A stretch of 64,000 nt of DNA from Schistocerca nitens (Eukaryota; Arthropoda; Insecta; Orthoptera; Acrididae). The stretch is taken from assembly GCF_023898315.1 (NCBI RefSeq), contig NC_064616.1, positions 703,605,389-703,669,388 of the forward strand. The letters run 5' to 3'. Positions within the stretch are counted from its first letter, which is position 1. Each line of letters opens with the position of its first letter. This document shows, piece by piece, positions 1 to 10,680 of the stretch. The position numbers and the translations under genes were made by a program. Under the pieces are notes generated by a model, which was not told the DNA's origin, did not search any database, and saw nothing but the letters and a program-made list of their open reading frames with translations.

Positions 1-480
1 GGAACAAGAGGAAGCTGGAGGAGGAGTTTGCAGAGGATGAAGATAATCCATCCTATGGACCTGGAATGCACTAAAGAGTTAATCCAATCTTTGTCGCTCG
101 ATTCCCAAAACTTTTATTTTCTCATACTAATTACATGTTTTCTAAGGATCTTCAAAACATATTTGTTTCAAACTTGCAGTAAATGTTACACAGTACCTTC
201 TGCATAATTTAACACAGCCTTTTTCCAAAAAACTGTATATTTTTGAATATATAACTAAGAAATTGCAAAAAAATGTTGTGAATTTTCATTACAATTGAAA
301 AAAAATCATCTTTAATAACTGAACTAAAATTTTGTAAAATCCCTGTGTTAGGTTGTAGCCCATATTCCAATAAATAATCTGTAAAAATTTCAACTTCCTA
401 CCTCAAATACTTTGTGAGGAAAGATGTAATTTATAAGCGTTATTTTAACATTGCAAGTATAGGGCGTTCCGGAGCCCCTT
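1..480 (+). mobile_element. 3' end of an unidentified DNA transposon
   Basis: The first 74 bases read as the C-terminus of a protein (acidic, ending in SYGPGMH before a TAA at 72-74). About 400 bp of AT-rich untranslated sequence follows and ends in the GC-rich near-palindrome GGGCGTTCCGGAGCCCC, next to a TTAA at 479-482. A TTAA at a terminus suits the piggyBac or Kolobok superfamilies, but the other end lies outside the window and I do not recognise the protein. Transposon end is an inference; superfamily is open. Confidence 0.35.
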
Positions 481-482
481 AA

Positions 483-2805
483 AACACAGACAGCAAACAC
501 CCTCATCAAATGCAGTGAAGTTATGATCAGAGCGTTACGAGAATGGTAATAAAATTCCCAAACGAAATACTCACCAAAGATACGCGAAAACTAAGTCGAT
601 TTCGTAATCACTGTACACTAAATATTTACCATCTCAAAACAGTTCAGAAGTTCATCATGATGATTCAAAAATTAACACACACAATGCAATGAGTAGCAAC
701 GCTTACTCTGTATATTCTCAGTTGCATAAATCAAGCGGAAACTGTTAGCGTCGTATTACATAGCACACTCAGGCCTCTCGAATTATAAAGTCCCTACAGA
801 AGATAAGACATGGTAGCGGCCGTTCACCACCCAGAATGATGATGGAATCGCGAAAGTTACTCCATACAGGTCGCCTTCTTCCAGAACTCACGTAAAAATG
901 TCCAGTATCGCTCCCTTGAGCTCTTCACTAACGTCCCAATCTCCAGTTGACTCCACTAGTGTTCGTTACAGTTTGATTTTCCATTGGCTCAAAGATATCC
1001 TCACCAAAAACAGATCGTTCTTACATGCTACAGACATAATTCGATTCGTCTTCATCCTCTCCCACACTAAACTTATATATTACAACAATATTTAAATAAA
1101 AGAAAGGTAATAAATATTTTTTCACAGTCAGAATGTGCACAGTAATACCAATGGAGGATTGTTCCTAAATAAATAAGCTACTATTCATCCGAAAGTGCTA
1201 TCACATTAAATGACAACGAATAGTCATTAAATGTAATTTCAACAATTACTTCTGCCTTCTTGACAGAAGCGTCTTTTGGTTCTCTTTTCAGTTGTGGTGC
1301 AAACATATGCGGCTTACCACATTTGAATTAGCACAGTTTTTTTTTAAAAAAATAGCACTTGCAGTCAACATTTAAATAACGTTACTGGCAAAAAGGCAAT
1401 CTGTTCATTAAATAAAAACACAAGTATGCTGTATTAATTTGCTTTGTAATTGAGCAGTATACTATGTTCTGAAAAACATTTGCCTAATGAAAAATATATA
1501 TAAAAGACGTCGTAAATCAATAAACAAAATAGAAACGTTTAAGTACTTTTTCAGGGATGATAGTCGTGGTGCAGCGTTATCATCTGAGATATCGTTTGTT
1601 CAAATCGCATGAAGAGATTAAAAGTTGTTTATTCGGTGGACCATTGTGAAAACATTTATTCGCTGTGAGATATTAACTTCTGTACTTTTAAGGATACTGG
1701 GATGTTGTTGTGTCACTGGATGTGTCTCATTTATCTTAGATCGCAAATGTATTCAGATTTGTATTAATATTTTATGTGAATTATAGTCGCACCTCAAAGA
1801 GCAACTTGGCCATCTTTAGGACCGTTTGAAAGTCCGCCATTTCCTGCAGCATATTCTGCACAAAGGCAATGCGAACATCAGCCTTCCAAATTCCTAGCTC
1901 TGGGATTTACCCGACTTGGCAACACACTCCTTGTCTCTGCACCTGATCTCGCCTTGGACGGCCGTTTGACATTCTAGCCCCGCACACAGTCAAGCAAGCA
2001 AATTCAGCTCTCCTCAATAAGTTCGTTTGAGCAGTTGTCTGACAGTGCCAGAAAACAGGCTCAACTGCGCATGCGCAGCTACGATGACGTAGGCAGTGCT
2101 TGGTGCTTGCTCTGCTCATACGCTTTTCGCCGCTTTTCTGGGTGGAATTTCGTGCGTGGTGGGGCATCACGTGACCATACGCAGCCCTGCGGCATGTTGT
2201 TGCGAGGACTTACGGAGTTGTACCTGGAGCAACTGTTTTATCAATTCTACCCAGATAAGGAATGCAAATAAGGAAGCAGTTCTTGGCGTATTATTCACGT
2301 CAAAACTAGACTCCACAGCTCAAAGTAATTCGTACTCTGCAATATTGTTATGTAGCATTTCCAATCAGGTTTACATCTACACAGCACTGCAAAAAGCTAA
2401 TAAGATGGAATACAAATTTTTTGAAGAAAAGAAAAGTTTCTTGTGTAGCTTACACCAGAATAAAGGACAATAAATTTCATGACTATTTCAAAATGTGTAA
2501 AAAATTAACAAGTTTGTCTGTGAGGCGAAGAAACTGTACAACTGACAGTTTATATTCTACTCTAGGAATAAACATAAAGCCACGTGGGGAGTTAAAACGA
2601 TAAAACACGGTATGCTGCCAGTCTACAATTTAGCATAGAATGGCATTCTGTAAATTTAAGATGTAAACACAAATTAAGAAATAACTTCAGGACTAGAGGA
2701 AGGACTAGACAAGTGCCTTGTGATCGAAAAACAGTGTTTCACGGAAGGCAGATATGTAAAATTCTGCTACAGCTGTCAATATATTTTAAACAAATTTTTT
2801 AGTTC
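483..2805. other. Unassigned sequence, no gene seen
   Basis: This stretch has only short, unconvincing open frames. At about 2020-2190 there is a GC-rich block around GCGCATGCGC that resembles, in inverted orientation, sequence near 3990-4160. A tRNA B-box-like string lies near 1605. I see no domain, splice structure or complete repeat that I can name. Confidence 0.5.
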
Positions 2806-2810
2806 AAAAC

Positions 2811-3290
2811 TGTGGTGTCACCGCCAGACACCACACTTGCTAGGTGGTAGCCTTTAAATCGGCCGCGGTCCATTAGTATACGCCGGACCCGCGTGTTGCC
2901 ACTGTCAGTGATAGCAGACCGAGCGCCACCACACGGCAGGTCTAGAGAGACGTACTAGCACTCGCCCAGTTGTACAGCCGACTTTGCAAGGAAAGGTTCA
3001 CTGACAAATACGCTCTCATTTGCCGAGACGATAGTTAGCATAGCCTTCAGCTACATTTGCTACGACCTAGCAAGGCGCCGTATTCAATTGATAATTAATA
3101 TTATGAAGCATGTACCGTAACGAGAGATGTTCTACAAATGTGGATTAAAGTTAAGTATTACAAGATTTTCGTACTTTATTGCAATTCTCAAGACATTGTC
3201 CTGTTCCAGACCTCACGCCAATCTGCGTGAGCTGAACGCGTGCCTTTCGGCTACTTCCGAGTGGCGTGGCTGTCTTGCTACGCCACTACA
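2811..3290 (+). mobile_element. Solo LTR of an LTR retrotransposon
   Basis: A 480-bp block starts TGTGGTGTCACCGCCAGACA, ends ...CGCCACTACA (TG...CA), and is flanked by the perfect 5-bp direct repeat AAAAC at 2806-2810 and 3291-3295. No internal retroviral sequence lies beside it, so it is a solo LTR left by LTR-LTR recombination. I believe it belongs to an abundant locust LTR family, but that is recall. The plus orientation is assumed from that memory. Confidence 0.85.
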
Positions 3291-3295
3291 AAAAC

Positions 3296-4562
3296 TGACC
3301 AAACTTGCCTGCTTAGCCAGCTTCAAGTCAGTTTTTATGTGTGTTCGTTCACATATAGCATTAAGAGATCTTACAGTGTCATAAAAGGAACAGGACATCA
3401 GAAACTACTCCAGCAGCATCGGAATTTCGTAAACCATATTAAAATGCTTCATTCCGCTCTAATTGCACATTTCTATGTCCAGATACACTCTGAAGTACCT
3501 GATATTCAGCTTTTCTATGTGGTTTTCGTGATACCAATTTTCTTGGAGGTCCAGTACTGTATTCTCATGTTTGGCTCTTTATTATGGTATAATGTCATTC
3601 GTCCCAGAAAATGAAAATTTGCACTTGAAACTGAACTAAATTGAAAGTAGACAATAGTGCGGAAGGAAACACTTCGTTTCAAATTAACTAACTGCAACAG
3701 CGGAAAAAATTAATAGAAGCAAATTTCTTTACAAAACTGACAGAAATAGCTTCATTAAGACACTAATGGTTGATTGCTGATAACATGGAAATAATATAAA
3801 ATCAGAAAATTGAAACTACTAACTTATTTTGGTCTTTCATGGTTATGAGACTGTATATTAATTCACTTGATGGCTCCCGGCCACAGAAATCTGTTTTGTT
3901 TTCATTTGACGTGGGAGCTGTAAACGAAGAGGCTAACAACATCACGAAACATATACACGGGCCACGTGCAGAAGTGCGCGAATCTGGGAGCTTGGGCGCG
4001 CCGGAAAAGTTTTTACGGGTAGCATCTGGCTACTTGGTGCTACTTCTCAGACGGCAAACAGTCACGCTTCAAGGAGCCAGAAGCGGGAGAAGGTACTGCT
4101 CATACACGAATTCAGCTGTGCGCATGCGCACGAGCCCGCTGGCAACTGCTCAGACGAACCCTATCAGCCCTAGGAGGACGAATCATTCGCCCACATACTC
4201 GTAACGTTACACACTTCACATAATATGGCACATTAGCTCACTAACTTGTCACACTGAGTCGCATCAAATTTTACATACTTACGTAACACAATAAATACAT
4301 ACATAACATTACAAATAGAATATCCTACTTGCATGTCAGAACAACGGAGTAGATATTTTTTTTGGTCGTGTTTAAACAGCATGTACCTAATAAGATATGT
4401 CATAACATCTTATCAGCATACTACAATAATTATGGCATATTAATTAAATGCCCAAATAAACACATAAATTTTCACGTAACTTTCAAGTCAGCCCTATATT
4501 TCAAAAAAGTTTAGCGCTTTTGCGCTCATTTCATAGCACCATTTGCTTTCACTACGTCGTAG
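3296..4562. other. Unassigned sequence, no gene seen
   Basis: No convincing coding frame. The part at 3960-4200 is GC-rich, includes GCGCATGCGC, and looks like a weak inverted partner of 2020-2190; both could be old inverted-repeat or LTR remnants. The rest is AT-rich and featureless. Confidence 0.45.
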
Positions 4563-4575
4563 CACTTCACTAACG

Positions 4576-4777
4576 CCGGCCGCGGTGGCCGAGCGGTTCT
4601 AGGCGCTTCAGTCTGGAACTGCGCAATTGCTACGGTCGCAGGCTCGAATCCTGCCTCGGGCATGGATGTGTGTGATGTCCTTAGGTTAGTTAGGTTTAAG
4701 TAGTTCTAAGTTCTAGGGGACTGATGACCTCAGATGTTAAGTCCCATAGTGCTCAGAGCCATTTGAACCATTTGAAC
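4576..4777 (+). mobile_element. tRNA-derived SINE, full length
   Basis: The head has Pol III A-box (TGGCCGAGCGG) and B-box (GGCTCGAATCC) motifs of a class II tRNA type, followed by a tRNA-unrelated body and the tail ...GAGCCATTTGAACCATTTGAA. It is flanked by direct repeats CACTTCACTAACG at 4563-4575 and 4778-4790. Same family as the copies at 6602, 41115, 47176, 51574, 59238 and 61341. Confidence 0.93.
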
Positions 4778-4790
4778 CACTTCACTAACG

Positions 4791-6137
4791 CAAACACAGC
4801 ACATGTTCAGTTTACTTGCATCGAAGTTCAGATGGTCTGCAGTCTAGCCCCTCTGCAAACTTTCTTGATCCCTTGACCACGTCTACGCCGAACATGCGTC
4901 AGTCCTCAGTCACCATCAGTGCTGAAGGACGATAGCTGTGTAAATATGAGTGTGATATAGTTATCAATAATCATATGTCTTCCCGAATCCCATAGATCAG
5001 GCAGTGAGCGCTCCCCTCCCCACCCCCAGTGGAATCGGTACATTCACAAATAGGATAGCAAGCAGAAACTGATGTATATTGTAGACAAAACACGTTTGAC
5101 TTAGCTCGACGTTTCAAACACTCTGTCCATGTTCCCACTAAGAAATACGCCTTTTGCTTCATGAAATTTGTTCGATACCATAAATCAACAAACGTCTTAT
5201 CATTTCTCTACAATCTTACCGCACCTAACTAGAAACTTTAAAACTAATCCTACCCTATACATCAATCGCCCATTTAACTTTCATTTTTAACTCAGCGGAT
5301 AGCTGGAACATAAATTCGGCAGATGTTAACTCTTATTTGCAGTAAAACGCGAGTTATCCACAGACTTCAATCTTATAAACATATTACGAAATTATCCCCA
5401 TAATTTTACATCTGTTCATAGCCCTTCCAAAATAACATACACCATAGAATTAAACCATGTAACATACCCCTAAAGGCTTAGCTCATACTTTGCAAGTAAC
5501 CCCACGTTCTACTCCCACAAGTAATTAAAATTTCAATGAGGTCTGATGACCTCAACGCACCAAATTCTGTGCGAATAATAATTTTAAATTAATTACATCT
5601 AGTACATGAGAAGCCCATCCAAAATACTACAAATAACGCAGATAAATAACCTCTTGAGACTTCCCCCCAAATCTTACATACAGTACAGCTTATATTCCTG
5701 TCTTAAGTAAATTACGAAGTTAACTATGTTCTGTCGACCTCCGTACACCAAGAGTCGTGCTGCCGATGTCGAAACTCTTTTTACACTAAATTGTGCCTCC
5801 ATACTTTTTCACTTATATCTAAAAATTCACTAAGTTTACTCTCTACGCCAAACAGAAATAAGCTCCAAAATTCTTAAAAAACTACAAATGAAATACACTT
5901 ATTTACACACTTATATTGATACAAGCCATGGTTTTCATTCACATGGGGTAACTCTGCCATCGTTGCGTCTTATAACATTTATGTCGCCAGTGTATCTTCT
6001 GAATCTCACTTTTTTCTACGTTGTTAGAACTACTCAAATTCGAGCCCTATTTCCTCGTTCACCAACGGACTCCTACGTTTAGAGGCATAATTTTTAGTTT
6101 CGAGATATGCACACTTTGGTTAATCATTAACATCGAT
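4791..6137. other. Probable 3' remainder of the old retroelement, non-coding
   Basis: No coding frame of note on either strand. On the minus strand it lies directly downstream of the gag-like pseudogene that ends at 6138, so it may be that element's 3' untranslated or LTR sequence. I could not find matching LTR ends. It is AT-rich with many short stops. Confidence 0.35.
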
Positions 6138-6876
6138 CTATTCACTTATAGGTTGATCATTTGTAATTTCACTCCTATCTAAACTCTGTTCCCTCAAAAT
6201 ATCAATTTTAACGACCTTTCCTTTTTTCTCCTTATTTATTGTACGCATTATAATTTCAGGACAATCCTCAGTCTCAGTATCCATTCCTAGATTCTCCTGG
6301 TCTACCTCCAACTCATCTGTAGGATTTAAATCACCCTCAAAATCCATCGTCTCGTCATCCTCGTAAGCATGAAATGTACTGTTCCCTTTCTCTAAATTAA
6401 CGATGTAAGTAGCTGCAGCATTCTCACAATTAAACGCAAGATTTAAAACTTCGTTTCCCTTCCACAAACTCTCACTTCACTATAAACATTATCACCATTA
6501 ACTCCATTAACATCCATCGATAAGTCATGAGCTCCCGTAATTAAAACATCCATTACATCCGTTGACACATTGTGGAAATCGCCACCAGTAACTCCGTCAA
6601 CGCCGGCCGGAGTGGCCGTGCGGTTCTAGGCGCTACAGTCTGGAACCGCGTGACCGCTACGGTCGCAGGTTCGAATCCTGCCTCGGGCATGGATGTGTGT
6701 GATGTCCTTAGGTTAGTTAGGTTTAAGTAGTTCTAAGTTCTAGGGGACTGATGACCACAGCAGTTAAGTCCCATAGTACTCAGAGCCATTTGAACCATTT
6801 TTCGGAACTCAGTCAACTTCCGTCGATACACTACAGAAATTGCCGTTACTGAATCGTTCCACATTAGAATTAACAG
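6138..6876 (-). pseudogene. Distal fragment of a split gag-like retroelement gene
   Basis: Last visible part of the minus-strand retroelement frame that begins at 57104. Removing the SINE at 6602-6805 and one TSD copy lets the frame run on through a low-complexity, Val/Asp/Gly-rich stretch. A frameshift near 6460-6475 then leads into an acidic 109-codon tail (QENLGMDTETED... to a stop at 6138). On the other side the frame joins at 6872-6876 (AACAG) to the piece at 40274, across the LINE and Polinton. No catalytic motif is visible; assignment to gag/pro is by continuity with the Arg/Asn-rich segment at 41.4-41.6 kb. Confidence 0.55.
6602..6805 (+). mobile_element. tRNA-derived SINE, full length
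   Basis: Same family as the copy at 4576, with A-box-like GTGGCCGTGCGG and B-box GGTTCGAATCC. The flanking duplication is AACTCCGTCAAC (6590-6601) against AACTCAGTCAAC (6806-6817), one mismatch. It interrupts the minus-strand gag-like frame, which reads through when the SINE is removed. Confidence 0.92.
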
Positions 6877-6884
6877 ATATAGAC
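6877..6884 (+). mobile_element. First 8 bp of the LINE at 37904, cut off by the Polinton
   Basis: The Polinton target duplication ATAGAC (6879-6884 and 37898-37903) lies within the 5' end of the truncated LINE that continues at 37904. Two further bases (AT) belong to the LINE. The LINE's own 5-bp duplication is AACAG at 6872-6876 and 40269-40273. Confidence 0.6.
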
Positions 6885-7017
6885 AGTAGATAGTCTATGG
6901 GGGTTTTGGAACACATTGAGGACGTATACGTACCGTCCTTAGCACCGTACCGCTCCGTGACGTCACTACTGCTCGCTGCTTGCTCTGGCAGCTCTCCATT
7001 GCAGATGTTACGCACGT

Positions 7018-7020
<3 letters not shown>
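6885..7020 (+). repeat. Left terminal inverted repeat of the Polinton
   Basis: 136 bp matching the reverse complement of 37762-37897 with few differences. It contains the perfect palindrome GTGACGTCAC (6957-6966), which is a CRE/ATF-type site, and ACGTATACGT near 6923. It ends at ...CGCACGTGCG, where a CA repeat begins. Confidence 0.95.

Positions 7021-7108
<88 letters not shown>
7021..7108 (+). repeat. (CA)n microsatellite at the inner edge of the left TIR
   Basis: About 88 bp of CA repeats, broken by TACATA near 7060. The right TIR has a (GT)n run at the mirrored place (37719-37755), so the repeat is probably part of the inverted repeat itself and differs only in length. Confidence 0.95.
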
Positions 7109-7112
<4 letters not shown>

Positions 7113-7224
7113 ACAATTACAGTTTTCTCTGTAATCAAATATACTTAGATTTGTTTCTTTGAAGGATATGAGAAATAAAAGAAGAAACCACAAACAAACA
7201 AAAAAAATTGTTTGAAGTGAAAAT

Positions 7225-7236
7225 GTTTATTTATTC
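7225..7236 (-). promoter_or_regulatory. Candidate polyadenylation signal
   Basis: On the minus strand AATAAATAAA lies about 65 nt beyond the stop of the 7299-8418 gene and before the TIR repeat, the expected place for its 3' end. Confidence 0.45.
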
Positions 7237-7298
7237 AGTTGATATGAATATACAAAGTTTTTAGCACTGCTAGATTAGTTTTTTTATATTCTTTTATG

Positions 7299-8418
7299 TT
7301 AAGCAATAATTGCAGCTTCTCGGAGTTCTTCCTCTATTGAAATAATTTCATTGTCGTGTGAGTTGTTGCCGGCTGTTTTTGATGCAAGGAGAAAAACTAG
7401 ACGTTCAACAAGTTCGTTTGGGTTATTCCAGTGAATGTAGTCAACATGTGATTTGTTTGAATAGTCTTTCCAGTCAATTTTTTTTTCTTACTTCTTGTTC
7501 TTCATCTTCTCTGTTTACTCCAGGTACAGAGGGAATTCCCTTTCCTGTACGTATTTTACTTTTTATTTTCGCTGTTTTACCAATTTTGTATTCCCCCACA
7601 ATGTCATCATCACTATCGTCATCCTCGCTTCTATTATTATCCTCTTCACGGTCTTTTTCTGTAGATGTTAGGGAAACCGTTGCAGTTGCTGCTGCTGCTG
7701 TAGTACGACGTTTTGGACCCTCAAGTATTCCAATTAATGGCTTTATGATACGTGTATACTTATATCCTTTGTTTGCATTTACAGGCTTGAAGGCGAGGTA
7801 TTGTTGTCTAAAGGCATTGGTTGCCTTCAGAATTTTTGCATAATTTTGAAGATCACGGCTGGTGTAATTCTTAGGCTTGATTTTGAACAATAAACTGTAT
7901 AGCCCTCTAGTTCCAGGATATCTTACGTTGTGTATTATTAAGTCATTTTCATCAACTTCCACTGGTGAGTTTCCAATCATCCATTCACTTGATAATGGAT
8001 CAAATCTTACGCCGTACACGGTGTCGCGCGTTTTGTCTATAGGTTTATTAAAATACGAAGCCGACAGTCGAGCAGCTGCATTTTCTGCTATACGCAACTC
8101 TTGTATTTTTCTGCTACTTTTCGTTTTTTTTTTCTTCTTCTCCACATCATCATCATCGTCATCATATTTTTCTTTAATGTCACAGCCGTTGATATTGTCT
8201 TGGCATCTAGCCGCAGAATTGCTATTGTTTTCTCTCGCCGGAAGTCGGTAAATCAGTTCCTTTAGTGGTTGTGAAATGGGCTTAAATGTCTTTTCCAGCA
8301 CAGATTTTGTTTCAGTTTCTCTTTTATGTAGAGATAGCATCTTTCTTCGGATATTCTGCCTAGCTTTAGCGATCTGTTTTTTAATATTAATGTTTCGTTT
8401 AATCGAATCGTGCAGCAT
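7299..8418 (-). pseudogene. Polinton protein of unknown function, frameshifted near its C-terminus
   Basis: ATG at 8416-8418; the first frame gives 314 codons and stops at 7474-7476. It has a basic N-terminus, Asp- and Lys-runs (about residues 86-98), and a conserved-looking core with YGVRFDP, IGNSPVEV and YPGTRGLYSLL, a block I recall from other insect Polintons. Just past an A9 homopolymer (7477-7485) the coding signal moves to another frame. That frame gives a tail with the typical NPNELVERL...ELREAA ending and a stop at 7299-7301. So the gene is either broken by one base in A9 or read by slippage there; an assembly error is also possible. It is transcribed away from the ATPase/fiber genes, with a TATA box at 8476-8483. 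Function unknown; I would not force a published gene letter on it. Confidence 0.7.
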
Positions 8419-8475
8419 GTTTTTAGCTCAAAACTGCCCACTCGCTATCTGAACTAAATTTACGTAGACATCTCA

Positions 8476-8483
8476 ATTTATAA
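8476..8483 (-). promoter_or_regulatory. TATA box of the 314-codon gene
   Basis: Minus-strand TTATAAAT, with an initiator-like TTCAGA about 33 bp downstream (near 8450) and the ATG at 8418. The spacing matches three other Polinton promoters in this window. Confidence 0.55.
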
Positions 8484-8696
8484 CAGTAATTTCTTCACTT
8501 AGAGGTTTCAAAGTATGTGTTTATCACACGCTGCCTATGCGCATCGTCGAGGATTGGTGAGATAATTTTACACATTTGTTCTATACGTTGCGATGATAAT
8601 TGCGAGTGCTTTGTAGTACGCAACTGCTCAGATAAATTACACTTTAATTTACAACCCGATATTCAAATTCAGCATGAAGTGGACGATTTCCAAGTG

Positions 8697-9836
8697 TTAA
8701 ATGCGAGGCTTTATGGAACTTGAATCTCCTTTACGTACGTCAATCTCCGTATTCATCAAAAGTTGATAACTGTTTTCATTCACTTCAAAGCTAATTGTTT
8801 CAATATCAGGGGTAATAGAGCGTAAAATAACTTTACCAGTGTAAGGTAATACATACTCATACTGAGCATTGTGTAAAAGGTAAGCTGATTCATTGGGATC
8901 TCCTGAAGGGATGCTGTCAATTCTAAAAATGATGGAACACATTCGATTTTTTTCAACGTAACCTTTTGTTGCAACATCCGAGTCTAAAATTGGCTCGCGC
9001 ACATTCGTGATGCGTTTATTCTGCACGTCTAAAACTCGTTCTGTTACACTAATTAAGTCTAAAAAGTTTCGAACTCCAGCATTCATAGATGTACGTATAG
9101 AGTTTTTTAGCTCTCTGAAGTCGTTAAGCTGATTTTGCAGCTTTTGGAACAACAGATCGACATACGATTTACTTACTACATCACTTGCCCTCGGCTTTGC
9201 CTTCTCAGCAGAATCAACTTTGTCTTTCACACGTTTCACAGAATTTTCGATTCTTCTACGGATGTCGTCTACGTATTTTTTCGTTGCTGCATCATCATCA
9301 GTTCGCGGATCAGCTAAGTTAGTGATGGTTTTGCGGTGCTTGACCGTAAGTGAGCTCTCACTTACATCGAACGCGTTCAGTTTTTCCACGGCATTATCCA
9401 CATAAACTTTCGTACATGCATCATGATCTTCAGCAGGATCATGTAATCCACTTAAACGCTTATTATTAAAATATATTGCTGCACTTGTAGTGTATATGGA
9501 GGAAAAGAAAGCTGTTATCTGCGGCAAAAATTTCGTTATTAAAGAGCTCGAGGAGGCAGCATCAGTATTAGAGTTTGTTGCATCATTTCCTCTTTTTCTC
9601 GGTGCCGAGGCTCCGGCGGAAGAAGAAGAAGAAGAAGAAGAAGAGGTGATACTCACTTGTTTTTCAAATAGCTGATTTACTTTATCGATAAGATTTGTAA
9701 TAATGTTCGAGTATGACTGGAATTTCGAATCCACATATCTTTTATTAGCAACATCGTTATTGTATTGAGGATCTAGTACGAGCAATAGAGTATTGCTACT
9801 GCTGTTATTCGAAGATGTTACCTGTGCAGAAGCCAT
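8697..9836 (-). CDS. Fiber-like virion protein with repeated DAATKxYVD motifs
   Basis: 379 codons from ATG 9834-9836; an upstream in-frame extension has no ATG needed and overlaps the ATPase end. Five copies of a motif of the form ..DP....DAATKxYVD occur at about residues 21-36, 133-147, 175-190, 215-227 and 279-295, with predicted coiled-coil spacers between them and a Ser-rich linker (63-73). This motif is familiar from trimeric tail-fiber and spike shafts of phages and other DNA viruses. The last about 80 residues (IIFRIDSIPSG...) look like a globular beta-rich head. The gene begins 34 bp after the ATPase stop, same strand. A receptor-binding fiber is inferred; a structural scaffold is the alternative. 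The frame is intact. Confidence 0.75.
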   Translation of the reverse strand: MASAQVTSSNNSSSNTLLLVLDPQYNNDVANKRYVDSKFQSYSNIITNLIDKVNQLFEKQVSITSSSSSSSSSAGASAPRKRGNDATNSNTDAASSSSLITKFLPQITAFFSSIYTTSAAIYFNNKRLSGLHDPAEDHDACTKVYVDNAVEKLNAFDVSESSLTVKHRKTITNLADPRTDDDAATKKYVDDIRRRIENSVKRVKDKVDSAEKAKPRASDVVSKSYVDLLFQKLQNQLNDFRELKNSIRTSMNAGVRNFLDLISVTERVLDVQNKRITNVREPILDSDVATKGYVEKNRMCSIIFRIDSIPSGDPNESAYLLHNAQYEYVLPYTGKVILRSITPDIETISFEVNENSYQLLMNTEIDVRKGDSSSIKPRI

Positions 9837-9870
9837 GATGGTAATAATCTGTAATGGGCAATCTGTTGCT

Positions 9871-10566
9871 TTAAATACAGATATAATTATCAAAGTTTAT
9901 ACGATAACGACCATTATTTAATTCATCATCTTTGCTAATAACAAGAAAATCGTAGGCACTCCCATTCCATGCTCGTTTACACATTTCGAGAAATTCATTG
10001 AATGTCATGTCAGGATTAACATGATCACTGAAGACATGTTTTAAATTACGCTCATCTTGTTTAAAGAGAACAATAACGTTAGCATTGTCTCTGATTAACT
10101 GTTTAGGAATTTTGCTATATGTCTGACACAAATAGAAACTGTCTACACCGTAATGCCGACCCATCGAAAAGTAAGCTTTCATGTGATCTTGTTTGTCGCA
10201 GGCAATGTCGTCGAAAATAAAAACTGAAAGTGGTCGGGCTTGATCTGGTGGTATTACATCTTCTTTACTGGAAAATGTAAAGTAGCCAATCTCATGCAGG
10301 TTTTTAAAAATTTGTTCCAAATATTTATATTTGTATTGTTGCAACGATTTGGAAAATATGTAGACATTCTTAAATTTGAGACCATTTTCATGAATTAGAA
10401 GATTAACAATCACATTTGTTTTTCCACAATTGGAAGGACCTGCAATAATACACCTAATCGTATCAGGAAATAGATCACCATGCCTACGATCTTGCCTTTG
10501 CAGTTCATTTCTGTGTTCAGCAATAGGTCTAATAGGAAGTTGAAGTGCATGTTTCCTGAATTGCAT
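9871..10566 (-). CDS. Polinton DNA-packaging ATPase (FtsK/HerA-type)
   Basis: 231 codons. I choose ATG 10564-10566 (MQFRKHALQL) because the longer frame upstream runs through the tRNA gene and has no conserved residues. Walker A GPSNCGKT is at about residues 43-50 and Walker B LSVFIFDDI at about 113-121. This is the A32-like packaging ATPase shared by Polintons, virophages and adenovirus-like elements; by family knowledge it drives genome entry into capsids. It is transcribed divergently from the PLA2-domain gene, with the tRNA gene and a repeated promoter segment in between. The frame looks intact. Length is normal for the family. Confidence 0.93.
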   Translation of the reverse strand: MQFRKHALQLPIRPIAEHRNELQRQDRRHGDLFPDTIRCIIAGPSNCGKTNVIVNLLIHENGLKFKNVYIFSKSLQQYKYKYLEQIFKNLHEIGYFTFSSKEDVIPPDQARPLSVFIFDDIACDKQDHMKAYFSMGRHYGVDSFYLCQTYSKIPKQLIRDNANVIVLFKQDERNLKHVFSDHVNPDMTFNEFLEMCKRAWNGSAYDFLVISKDDELNNGRYRINFDNYICI

Positions 10567-10591
10567 CTTTAAGTACACTAAGGACTCTACG

Positions 10592-10655
10592 TATCTTACA
10601 ATTACTATTATAATAGAGCACTCTAGGTGGGCAAAGTTAGCACTCGGGCAATGAT
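10592..10655. repeat. Direct repeat copy 1 with palindromic TATA (ATPase side)
   Basis: About 64 bp that recur imperfectly at 10774-10848, about 180 bp away, on either side of the tRNA gene. It includes the perfect 12-bp palindrome CTATTATAATAG (10605-10616), which could serve as a TATA element in either direction. It lies about 40 bp upstream of the ATPase ATG. Confidence 0.7.
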
Positions 10656-10665
10656 CATGATTATT

Positions 10666-10679
10666 AAAAAAAAAAAAAA
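10666..10679 (-). terminator. Pol III terminator (T14) of the tRNA gene
   Basis: On the minus strand a run of 14 T starts two bases after the tRNA's discriminator base, the standard RNA polymerase III stop signal. Confidence 0.75.
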
Positions 10680-10680
10680 T

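Noticed and set aside
1540-1640. Possible tRNA-like SINE head near TTCAAATCGC
   Set aside because: Only a weak B-box; no A-box, tail or TSD found.
4585-4660. tRNA-like genes in the SINE heads (also 6612, 47186, 61350 and others)
   Set aside because: They are SINE promoters joined to bodies and tails and flanked by TSDs, not independent tRNA genes.
6897-7193. Open frames through the CA repeat on both strands
   Set aside because: They are translations of a simple repeat and the TIR; no start context or domain.
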